DNA from: Bacilli bacterium
GTDB taxonomy: Bacteria > Bacillota_I > Bacilli_A > RF39 > UBA660
Reading direction: 5' to 3'
NCBI GenBank assembly: GCA_017432645.1
Contig: JAFRIU010000002.1
Location: 1-36,906, forward strand
DNA: 36,906 nucleotides
Positions 1-6,627 of the stretch are shown piece after piece; the first letter of the stretch is position 1, and each line of letters starts with the position of its first letter. The notes below the pieces were generated by a model. The model saw nothing but the letters and a program-made list of their open reading frames with translations, did no database searches and was not told the origin of the DNA. Made by a program: the position numbers and the translations under genes.

Positions 1-84
1 ACTAGAAGAAGAATAAATCATAAACAAACCAAAAATGGATAATAAAACAACAGAAAAAAATAATAAATAATCCATTTTCTTCAT
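1..84 (-). CDS. ftsW: FtsW/RodA-family cell-division protein, N-terminal fragment
   Basis: Only the first 28 codons lie in the window; the gene runs off its left edge. The reading begins MKKMDYLLFFSVVLLSIFGL and continues FMIYSSSS, which matches the first membrane helix of SEDS glycosyltransferases (a hydrophobic stretch ending in G-L-x-M-I-Y-S-S/A-S). The start is set by an AAGGTGAG ribosome site at about 89-96. A TATCAT -10-like element at 101-106 would give a very short leader. FtsW polymerises septal peptidoglycan from lipid II together with a class B PBP, which fits mraY and an FtsI-like PBP directly upstream. RodA is possible, but the neighbours favour FtsW. Confidence 0.75.
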   Translation of the reverse strand, partial: MKKMDYLLFFSVVLLSIFGLFMIYSSSS

Positions 85-116
85 ATTCTCACCTTGTTAA
101 ATGATATGAAAAAATG

Positions 117-143
117 AAAAAAAAAGAACTTTGAAAAGTTCTT
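117..143 (-). terminator. Intrinsic terminator after mraY
   Basis: Inverted repeat AAGAACTTT/AAAGTTCTT (124-132 and 135-143). On the minus transcript it is followed by a run of about nine U residues (117-125). The stem overlaps the mraY stop codon, so mraY and ftsW form separate transcription units or are joined only by readthrough. Confidence 0.75.
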
Positions 144-1122
144 ATACCCAAACACCAAAAATAATTCCAGCCATAGAAAGAATAAAACCTAATACCCAAA
201 ACAACTTCACAATATCTGTCTCTTGCCAACCTAATTTCTCAAAATGATGATGAAGCGGTGTCATCAAAAATAGTTTTCTATGAAAAAACTGAACCCAAAA
301 TGTCTGAACAATAACACTCAAAGTCTCTATAACAAAAATAAAAGCAACAACAAGTAAAGTAAGCTCCCTGTGAGTTAAAATAGCAATTGCCGCCATAACA
401 GCACCTAAAGCCAAAGAACCGGTATCACCCATAAATACTTTAGCTGGATGAGTATTATAAATTAAAAATCCCATCAAACTTCCCACAAGAATCAAACTAA
501 AAATACCAATCTCTTCAAAACCAACTGATAGAGAAATCAAAGCAAAGGCAATAAATGCAATAGCAGATAATCCTCCAGCCAAACCATCCAAACCATCCGT
601 TAAATTAACAGCATTACTAGCACCAACTAAGATAAATAAAATTGCCAATCCATAAAGCCAACCAAATTCAATATCGATATGAAGAGTCCCAACAACCCAT
701 GCCGTTTGTCCTCCACTCCTCATATAAATATAGAAAAAGCCTAAAGCAATCAAAACCTGCATAAGAAGCTTTTGATATGTCGTTAATCCTTCGTTATCCC
801 CTTTGCGAATAGACAAAAAATCATCTAAAAAACCAATACAGGCATAACCAATAAAAACAAGCAAAACAATTCCTAAATTAGAAGTATAACTAATTTTTTG
901 TGTAATAATTAGTCCTAAAGTAATAATCATGGTAGGGAGAATAAAAATAAGTCCTCCCATAGTAGGAGTTCCTTCTTTTTTTCTATGAGTCTCTCCTACA
1001 AAAACGGATATTTTTTGACCAACTCTTAGCTTTCTTAAAACAGGAAGCATAAAAAGTCCTAAAATGGTAGAAGATAAAAAACCAATCATGATAGCAAATA
1101 TAGCTTTGGTTAACAATAGCAT
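142..1122 (-). CDS. mraY: Phospho-N-acetylmuramoyl-pentapeptide transferase (MraY)
   Basis: Integral membrane enzyme that transfers phospho-MurNAc-pentapeptide from UDP to undecaprenyl phosphate, making lipid I. The 326-residue product has about ten hydrophobic helices and the family motifs: a DD pair in the GFLDDF segment (Mg2+ and substrate site), NLTDGLDGLAGG, MGDTGSLALG, and the histidine loop MTPLHHHFEKLGW. An upstream TTG at 1141-1143 would add seven residues. The ATG at 1120-1122 is preferred because GGAGTGAG (1128-1135) lies at correct spacing before it and the upstream residues are not conserved in MraY. It follows the PBP gene by 95 bp and has its own extended -10 promoter and terminator. 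murD does not lie between mraY and ftsW, where many Firmicutes have it. Confidence 0.96.
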   Translation of the reverse strand: MLLLTKAIFAIMIGFLSSTILGLFMLPVLRKLRVGQKISVFVGETHRKKEGTPTMGGLIFILPTMIITLGLIITQKISYTSNLGIVLLVFIGYACIGFLDDFLSIRKGDNEGLTTYQKLLMQVLIALGFFYIYMRSGGQTAWVVGTLHIDIEFGWLYGLAILFILVGASNAVNLTDGLDGLAGGLSAIAFIAFALISLSVGFEEIGIFSLILVGSLMGFLIYNTHPAKVFMGDTGSLALGAVMAAIAILTHRELTLLVVAFIFVIETLSVIVQTFWVQFFHRKLFLMTPLHHHFEKLGWQETDIVKLFWVLGFILSMAGIIFGVWV

Positions 1123-1146
1123 ATCGCTCACTCCATTTCTCAAAAC

Positions 1147-1155
1147 ATTATATCA
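1147..1155 (-). promoter_or_regulatory. Extended -10 promoter of mraY
   Basis: Minus-strand TGATATAAT: a perfect TATAAT at 1147-1152 preceded by TG. No good -35 box at 17 bp. The position, about 25 bp before the mraY ATG, gives a short leader. Confidence 0.5.
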
Positions 1156-1217
1156 TAATTCATAAAACAATATGACAAAGTACAAAAAATTGACATTTTT
1201 TTACAACAAGAAAACAT

Positions 1218-3119
1218 CTATTGTAAGAAAAGTCTAACTTTATCTCCTTCATAAATCACTTCTCCAGCTTTAGGAGACTGTTCCACCACTTGATTTCCTT
1301 CTCCTTCCAAAACAACTTCAAAAGGAAAAAGGTTCTTTTTCGCATCTTGAATATCCATTCCAATCACATTAGGAACTTCATAAGTCACTTTATCATTCCA
1401 TTCTAAATCTTTGGATATTTCTTCATCTTGCTTTGGAATATCCAAAGCTTCAATAATATCAAGTAGAATTCTTCTAGCTATAGGAGTAGTAGTATAGCTA
1501 GAAAGCATAGCTGTATGCTTTGGATTATCAATTGCTAAATACAAAACAGCTTGTGGATCATTAGCAGGAACAACAGCCATAAAACTCATAATATAATTGT
1601 TGACTAAATAAATACCTTTCTCACTTTTTTGAGCAGTACCTGTCTTACCACCAATACGATATCCTTCAATATAAGCACTTTTTCCTCCACCCTTGGCTAC
1701 AACATTCTCCAAAGCAATTCTCATAATAGCGGAGGTTTCACTAGAAATAACTTTTCTCTTCAACACCCTAGAGTTTTGCTGAATGACTGTATTCGTAGAA
1801 TCACTAATACTTTTAACAACGTATGGAGTATATAAATAACCACCATTAACAATAGCAGATACTGCCATAACCTGTTGAATCGGAGTAACACTAATTCCCT
1901 GACCAAAAGCAGAAGTAGCCAATTCCACATTGCCAATTCTTTCCATAGGAAATAGAATTCCTTCCCCTTCTCCACTTAAATCAATTCCTGTTTTTTCACC
2001 AAAACCAAAATTATGAATATAAGAAAATAATTTTTCTTTTCCTAACAACTGACCTAATTTTACGAATCCAGGATTACAAGAATTCTGCAAAACTTCCAAA
2101 AAAGTTTGATCTCCATGACCAGTACTCTTCCAACATTTTAAGGTACTTCCATCCACCTTTACTTTACCAGAATCATAAAAATGATCATGAAAAATATCAA
2201 CCACTTTCTCTTCCACTGCAGAAGCCATAGTAACTATCTTAAAAGTACTACCTGGTTCATAACTAGCCCATATTGGTAAATTACGACTCAAAATAGAAGT
2301 AGCATAATTTTTATACTGATTAGGATCAAAATCCGGAGCAGAACTCATACCTAAGATTTCTCCACTTTTAGGATCCACTACAACCGCTAAAGCCATATCT
2401 GGTTCAAACATATCAACAATATTATTCATTTCTCTTTCTAGGGATTCTTGAATTCGAACATCAATAGTCAAATGAATATTCATTCCAGGAGTAGGAGCTT
2501 CATAGACATCACTCATAAGAAGTTTTTGTCCATGGGCATCACTAAAATAACGAATTGCTCCATTCCTTCCGGTTAAATAAGAATCATATAAAAGCTCTAG
2601 TCCAGATAATCCTTGATTATCAATTCCTACGTATCCTAAAGTATGAGAAAGCAAATCCTGATAAGGATAGTATCTTTTCGATTCTTTTACTAAATAAACA
2701 CCATCTATTTTTAAAGCCTCAATCTTCTCAGCTACCTCATAAGACAATCTTCTTCCCTCAGGATGAACTCTTTCAATAGAAGTTTTCTTATAAACATGCT
2801 TTTTCATATCCTCATAAGATATCTGTAGGATATTTGCTAATTCCTTAGTAGCTGTCTCTTTATCTTGAATTTGATTAGGAATTAAAATTAAAGAAGTAGT
2901 AGTCAAATGATCAGCCAAAACAACACCATTTCGATCAAATATTTTCCCTCTATCAGCTTCAATCTCTAAATCCCTACTCCATAAATCTTTTGCCAAAAAA
3001 TTTAATTTGTGATACTGAAAAACTTGAATATAAAATACTTTTAAAAGAATAAACAAAAAAAATAATAGAAAGATACAAAAAAGAATTCGAATTCTTCGAT
3101 TGGTTTTTTGAAAAAACAT
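1218..3119 (-). CDS. ftsI: FtsI/SpoVD-type class B penicillin-binding protein with PASTA domain
   Basis: Peptidoglycan D,D-transpeptidase, most likely the septal PBP2 partner of FtsW. The 633-residue product has one N-terminal membrane anchor (about residues 12-32), a PBP dimerisation domain and a transpeptidase domain with all three active-site motifs: S291-T-F-K294, S347-C-N349 and K492-T-G. A single C-terminal PASTA domain (about 578-633, starting VPNVIGMDIQDAKK) is the SpoVD/PBP2x type. The ATG at 3117-3119 is chosen because GAGGTGG lies just upstream; a start 15 codons further up would lie across the preceding terminator. The usual upstream partners mraZ, mraW and ftsL are absent and a LysR gene takes their place. 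SpoVD versus FtsI cannot be decided from sequence alone; mraY and ftsW alongside favour a vegetative division role. Confidence 0.93.
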   Translation of the reverse strand: MFFQKTNRRIRILFCIFLLFFLFILLKVFYIQVFQYHKLNFLAKDLWSRDLEIEADRGKIFDRNGVVLADHLTTTSLILIPNQIQDKETATKELANILQISYEDMKKHVYKKTSIERVHPEGRRLSYEVAEKIEALKIDGVYLVKESKRYYPYQDLLSHTLGYVGIDNQGLSGLELLYDSYLTGRNGAIRYFSDAHGQKLLMSDVYEAPTPGMNIHLTIDVRIQESLEREMNNIVDMFEPDMALAVVVDPKSGEILGMSSAPDFDPNQYKNYATSILSRNLPIWASYEPGSTFKIVTMASAVEEKVVDIFHDHFYDSGKVKVDGSTLKCWKSTGHGDQTFLEVLQNSCNPGFVKLGQLLGKEKLFSYIHNFGFGEKTGIDLSGEGEGILFPMERIGNVELATSAFGQGISVTPIQQVMAVSAIVNGGYLYTPYVVKSISDSTNTVIQQNSRVLKRKVISSETSAIMRIALENVVAKGGGKSAYIEGYRIGGKTGTAQKSEKGIYLVNNYIMSFMAVVPANDPQAVLYLAIDNPKHTAMLSSYTTTPIARRILLDIIEALDIPKQDEEISKDLEWNDKVTYEVPNVIGMDIQDAKKNLFPFEVVLEGEGNQVVEQSPKAGEVIYEGDKVRLFLQ

Positions 3120-3142
3120 ATTCCACCTCAGTTTAATATATG

Positions 3143-3169
3143 AAAAAAAGAGTGAACTAATCACTCTTT
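3143..3169 (-). terminator. Terminator or attenuator between the LysR gene and ftsI
   Basis: AAAGAGTGA/TCACTCTTT (3147-3155 and 3161-3169) with a 5-nt loop, followed on the minus transcript by seven U residues. The stem contains the LysR TGA stop. Only 23 bp separate it from the ftsI ATG. A TATATT -10-like element at 3135-3140 is the only visible local promoter candidate. Confidence 0.75.
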
Positions 3170-4042
3170 CGAATTTTGATAATATGTTTTAACCATCTCT
3201 AAAAACTTCCTAGCCGCTACTGTTAAAAAATCATCTACATAGCTACAGCAAACATGAAGAGAAGGAATATCTGCTAGCAGAATAATAGAAAGATCTTCTA
3301 AATGATTAGGAATTGCATCTTGAATAAAGTATCCAACACCAATACCCTTCTTTACCATTTCTAACATCATAGAAGAATCATCCACTTCAATATTAGAATG
3401 AAAAGATAACTTTTTATTTTCCATATACTCCTCGAATTTCATTCGATAAGAATTCTTTTTACCAGGTAATAACAACGTATAAGAATCCAATTGATTCAAT
3501 GATACTCCATTTGGATAAGCCTCTTTGGAATAAGCTAAACAAAAAGAAACGGAGGATAAAACCATCTTCTCAACAGATTTTCTTGTACACAAATCCGTTG
3601 TTAAAAAGACAAAATCTAATTGACGATTTTCTAGCATTTCCATAAGAGATTCTGCTTCATCACAAGTAATTTCAAATTGAATACCTGGATACTTCTTACA
3701 AAACTCGGAAATAAAAGAAGAAAGATAAAAAGAAGACAAATCAGATAAAATTCCAAGTCGAATACAACCAACATTTAATTGATTCAAATTCTTAATATGT
3801 TCTTCAGCATCATTTAAAATTTGAAAAGCTACTTTAATGTAATGATACAATTCATTTGCTTCAGTAGTCGGTTCAATTCCCTTCGAATTACGATAAAAAA
3901 GTGTATATCCCAACTGACTTTCTAATTCCTTTAAGCTATAACTAATAGCCGGTTGTGAAACGTACAATTTATTAGCCGTTTTTGAAATACTTTTTTCTTC
4001 ATATAGATATAAAAAGATTTTATACAAATTATAATCAGTCAT
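3161..4042 (-). CDS. LysR-family transcriptional regulator
   Basis: The 293-residue product has an N-terminal winged helix-turn-helix (residues about 1-60, with the LysR signature S-I-S-K-T-A-N-K-L-Y-V-S-Q-P-A-I-S) and a C-terminal periplasmic-binding-like effector domain (about 90-290, starting IRLGILSDL). LysR regulators bind T-N11-A palindromes and usually control a neighbouring gene and themselves. Start ATG with AAGGAG eight bases upstream. It has its own consensus promoter. The effector domain has several cysteines, but no known redox-sensing arrangement can be assigned. The neighbours are ftsI downstream and a superoxide reductase operon upstream; neither proves a target. Confidence 0.9.
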   Translation of the reverse strand: MTDYNLYKIFLYLYEEKSISKTANKLYVSQPAISYSLKELESQLGYTLFYRNSKGIEPTTEANELYHYIKVAFQILNDAEEHIKNLNQLNVGCIRLGILSDLSSFYLSSFISEFCKKYPGIQFEITCDEAESLMEMLENRQLDFVFLTTDLCTRKSVEKMVLSSVSFCLAYSKEAYPNGVSLNQLDSYTLLLPGKKNSYRMKFEEYMENKKLSFHSNIEVDDSSMMLEMVKKGIGVGYFIQDAIPNHLEDLSIILLADIPSLHVCCSYVDDFLTVAARKFLEMVKTYYQNSKE

Positions 4043-4064
4043 ATAGAAATCTCCTTGGAGATTT

Positions 4065-4093
4065 ATTATAGATTTGTTTTATAAAAAAGTCAA
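4065..4093 (-). promoter_or_regulatory. Promoter of the LysR gene
   Basis: Minus-strand TTGACT (4088-4093), 17-bp spacer, TATAAT (4065-4070). The -35 box lies inside the 3' arm and U-tract of the preceding terminator, so the same bases serve two functions. The 13-bp palindrome over the -35 could also be an operator. Confidence 0.8.
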
Positions 4094-4123
4094 CTTTTAT
4101 AATTTTTATTTATAAAAGTTGAC
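4083..4123 (-). terminator. Terminator of the HPt-receiver/superoxide reductase operon
   Basis: Perfect 13-bp inverted repeat GTCAACTTTTATA/TATAAAAGTTGAC (4089-4101 and 4111-4123) with a 9-nt loop and a U6 tract on the minus transcript. Confidence 0.75.
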
Positions 4124-4134
4124 AGCTATTCTAT

Positions 4135-4473
4135 TTAAAATTTTTCTGTTGACCATAAACTATGTTTATTACAGTAACTATAAGCTTGCATACCTTCACG
4201 ATATTCTACCTCTACCTTAGGAGTATCTCCTGGTAAAAAAGAATAAATTCGCTGCTCTTTTCCATAGTCTACTAAAATCCACTCAATATAATGATCTCCT
4301 TCCATTACATGATTAACAAAGATTTCTACTTGATGATCTTTTATTACAAATTGAGGTACATGTTTCTCAAAAGAAGCATCTACCGTATTACATTTAATTT
4401 CCTGAGAAGAAACATCTTCTACTTCTTTTAAAACCAAGGAAACGTTACCATTATGACACTTAACAATTCTCAT
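4135..4473 (-). CDS. Superoxide reductase (desulfoferrodoxin-like, N-terminal iron site lost)
   Basis: Small cytoplasmic non-haem iron enzyme that reduces superoxide to peroxide. The 112-residue product retains all five ligands of the catalytic Fe(His)4(Cys) centre in family context: H38 in EKHVP, H55 and H61 in VNHVMEGDHYIEW, C101 and H104 in YCNKHSLW. The N-terminal region lines up with the desulforedoxin domain of class I enzymes (KC, GN, then a region ending before EKHVP), but only C6 and C28 remain of the four cysteines, so the accessory Fe(Cys)4 site should be absent. It begins 3 bp after the stop of the HPt-receiver gene and ends at a strong terminator, so the two are very likely cotranscribed. 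Typical of anaerobes and microaerophiles. Confidence 0.85.
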   Translation of the reverse strand: MRIVKCHNGNVSLVLKEVEDVSSQEIKCNTVDASFEKHVPQFVIKDHQVEIFVNHVMEGDHYIEWILVDYGKEQRIYSFLPGDTPKVEVEYREGMQAYSYCNKHSLWSTEKF

Positions 4474-4476
4474 ATT

Positions 4477-5280
4477 CTATTCCTTACCACTATAAATCAA
4501 CGTCTTTTCAACCACTGCTTTTACACTGGCTTCACTAAATGGTTTTTCTAACATATCCACAATATCATAAGTAAAGGCTCTTTCAATGGTTTCCTTAGAA
4601 GAATCTCCAGAAATAATAGATACTGGCATCTTATGCAATAAATCATTACTTCTCATGAACTCCAAAACTGCAAAGCCATTAATCTTAGGCATATTTAAAT
4701 CCAAAAGAATAGTTTCTATGAAATCATTATCGACATTTGCTTGAATGACACGCAAAGCTTCTTCTCCGTTCTTACAAGCACAAACAAAATACTGATCTTG
4801 GAATACCTTTTTTACGAAGTTACATACAATATTAGAATCATCTACAACTAAAATAGTTTTTTGTTTTAAGGCTTCTTCTTTCTCTTCAGAATTTGCTTTC
4901 TCCTCTAATTCGGAAGCTTCTTCTCCATTCATATATTCCTGAATTAAAATAATTGCTTGATTGGTTTCATTAATTAAGTCATTAATATGATTTACAATAT
5001 AAGAATAATTGCCCTCTTTACTTTTTTGTTCATGATCAAATGCCATTTCAGCTAAAGATGTAAAACCAAAATACTTAGCATCACTCTTCATAGAATGAAC
5101 TATAATAGAATAATTCACTAAATCTTGTTTTCGCATACATTCGATTAATTGATTAATTTTTGTATGAATTCCAACTAAAAATTCACCGATTGTTTCATTA
5201 TAGGTTTCCACATCTCCAAATAGCTCTAAGCTCTTATCAACATCGATATCGTGTTCCTTCAAAAATTTGATATCCTTCAT
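4477..5280 (-). CDS. HPt-receiver phosphorelay protein
   Basis: The 267-residue product joins an N-terminal histidine phosphotransfer domain to a C-terminal receiver. The predicted phosphorylated histidine is H62 in VHSMKSDAKYFG, which fits the HPt pattern H-x-L/M-K-x-x-A-x-x-x-G. After an acidic linker (about 118-140) comes a CheY-like receiver: D147 D148 acidic pair, phospho-acceptor D194 in LLDLNMP, S224, and K246 in the LEKPF motif. There is no kinase and no output domain, so it should pass phosphate between other proteins or act through the receiver alone. The ATG at 5278-5280 has GAGGTGA upstream; a longer frame extends 17 codons into the promoter and is rejected. It lies between obgE and a superoxide reductase gene. 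Confidence 0.88.
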   Translation of the reverse strand: MKDIKFLKEHDIDVDKSLELFGDVETYNETIGEFLVGIHTKINQLIECMRKQDLVNYSIIVHSMKSDAKYFGFTSLAEMAFDHEQKSKEGNYSYIVNHINDLINETNQAIILIQEYMNGEEASELEEKANSEEKEEALKQKTILVVDDSNIVCNFVKKVFQDQYFVCACKNGEEALRVIQANVDNDFIETILLDLNMPKINGFAVLEFMRSNDLLHKMPVSIISGDSSKETIERAFTYDIVDMLEKPFSEASVKAVVEKTLIYSGKE

Positions 5281-5302
5281 ACCATTCACCTCTACTATAA
5301 CG

Positions 5303-5331
5303 ATTATATCTAAAAAAAAAGGAAAATACAA
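5303..5331 (-). promoter_or_regulatory. Promoter of the HPt-receiver/superoxide reductase operon
   Basis: Minus-strand TTGTAT (5326-5331), 17-bp spacer, TATAAT (5303-5308). The -35 and most of the spacer overlap the obgE terminator. The predicted leader is only about 15 nt. Confidence 0.65.
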
Positions 5332-5342
5332 TGTATTTTCCT
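5312..5342 (-). terminator. Intrinsic terminator after obgE
   Basis: AGGAAAATAC/GTATTTTCCT (5320-5329 and 5333-5342) followed by a run of nine U residues on the minus transcript. Confidence 0.85.
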
Positions 5343-5350
5343 ATGGAATA

Positions 5351-6616
5351 TTAATTTTTAAAATCAAAATAGAAATCTAAAATACGAACTTGATCTCCTT
5401 CTTTAGCACCTAACTCCACTAATTTATCATCAATACCCATACGTCTTAGCTTTTTAGCAAAGCGATAGATAGCTTCTTCACTAGAGAATTTTGTCATTTT
5501 AAAGATTCTCTCTACTTCATCACCGCTAACAACCCATAAGCCATCTTCCTCTTTTGTAATTACAAAAGGAGCTTCCTTTTTAAATTTATAAAGTACATGA
5601 CTCTCTATTTGATTTTCATCATATAATGGATTCTCCGGAATATGAGAAAGCATATCTGCAAGATAATCGACAACATCCTGTAATCCTTCATTCTTAGCAG
5701 CACAAACCTTAAATATTTTACAATCTACTTTTTCTTGGAAAGATAATAAATTCTCTTCAGAAGCTTCCAAATCCATTTTGTTAGCAATAACAATCATTGG
5801 CTTTTTCAAAAGTTTTGGATTGAACTTTTCTAATTCTTTATTAATTAAAACATAGTCATCGTATGGATTCTCATGAGACATGTCTACAACATGAGCAAGA
5901 ACTCGAGTCCTTTCAACATGTTTTAAAAACTTATCTCCTAAACCTTCTCCATGACTAGCACCTTCAATCAATCCTGGAAGATCAGCCATAACAAAGCTCT
6001 GTCCATTTCTAGATTTTACTACTCCCAAATTAGGCTTTAAAGTAGTAAAAGGATAATCTGCTATTTTAGGTCTCGATTTAGATACACAAGAAATAATAGT
6101 ACTTTTTCCAACACTAGGCAAACCAACCAAACCAACATCTGCAAGCATCTTCACTTCTACCTTTAACTTCTTATGCTCTCCTTCTTCTCCTTTTTCAGAA
6201 TAATCAGGAGCGGTATTGGTCTGAGTCTTAAAAGCAGTATTTCCTCTACCTCCACGGCCACCTTTTGCAATAATTTCTTCTTGATCCTTATGAGATAAAT
6301 CAGCAAGAATCATACCAGTATCCAAATCTGTTACAACCGTTCCCTGAGGAACTTTAACAATCAATGGCTTAGCACCTTTTCCGTGCATATTCTTGCCTTG
6401 ACCATTTTCTCCATTTTCTCCTTTAATGATTTTTTGATAACGTAGATCAAGTAAAGTATGGAGCCCCTCATCTACTTTAAATATGATGTCTGCACCATGT
6501 CCACCGTTACCACCAAAAGGGCCACCCATGGGAACAAATTTTTCACGACGAAAAGCAGTGCAACCATCTCCACCTTTGCCTGCTTCTACCTTTATCTCTA
6601 CTTCATCTACAAACAT
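5351..6616 (-). CDS. obgE: GTPase ObgE/CgtA
   Basis: Essential ribosome-associated GTPase acting in 50S maturation and stress control. The 421-residue product shows the three family domains in order: the glycine-rich Obg fold (about 1-158, MFVDEVEIKVEAGKGGDGC), a TRAFAC G domain (about 159-330; P-loop GLPSVGKS, switch II DLPGLIEGA, NKMD specificity motif) and a C-terminal OCT domain (about 345-421). Start ATG with AGGTGA upstream. It lies 11 bp behind a large unknown gene and is probably cotranscribed with it. The normal Firmicutes order rplU-prp-rpmA-obgE is interrupted here by two genes. Confidence 0.97.
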   Translation of the reverse strand: MFVDEVEIKVEAGKGGDGCTAFRREKFVPMGGPFGGNGGHGADIIFKVDEGLHTLLDLRYQKIIKGENGENGQGKNMHGKGAKPLIVKVPQGTVVTDLDTGMILADLSHKDQEEIIAKGGRGGRGNTAFKTQTNTAPDYSEKGEEGEHKKLKVEVKMLADVGLVGLPSVGKSTIISCVSKSRPKIADYPFTTLKPNLGVVKSRNGQSFVMADLPGLIEGASHGEGLGDKFLKHVERTRVLAHVVDMSHENPYDDYVLINKELEKFNPKLLKKPMIVIANKMDLEASEENLLSFQEKVDCKIFKVCAAKNEGLQDVVDYLADMLSHIPENPLYDENQIESHVLYKFKKEAPFVITKEEDGLWVVSGDEVERIFKMTKFSSEEAIYRFAKKLRRMGIDDKLVELGAKEGDQVRILDFYFDFKN

Positions 6617-6627
6617 ATCTTCACCTG

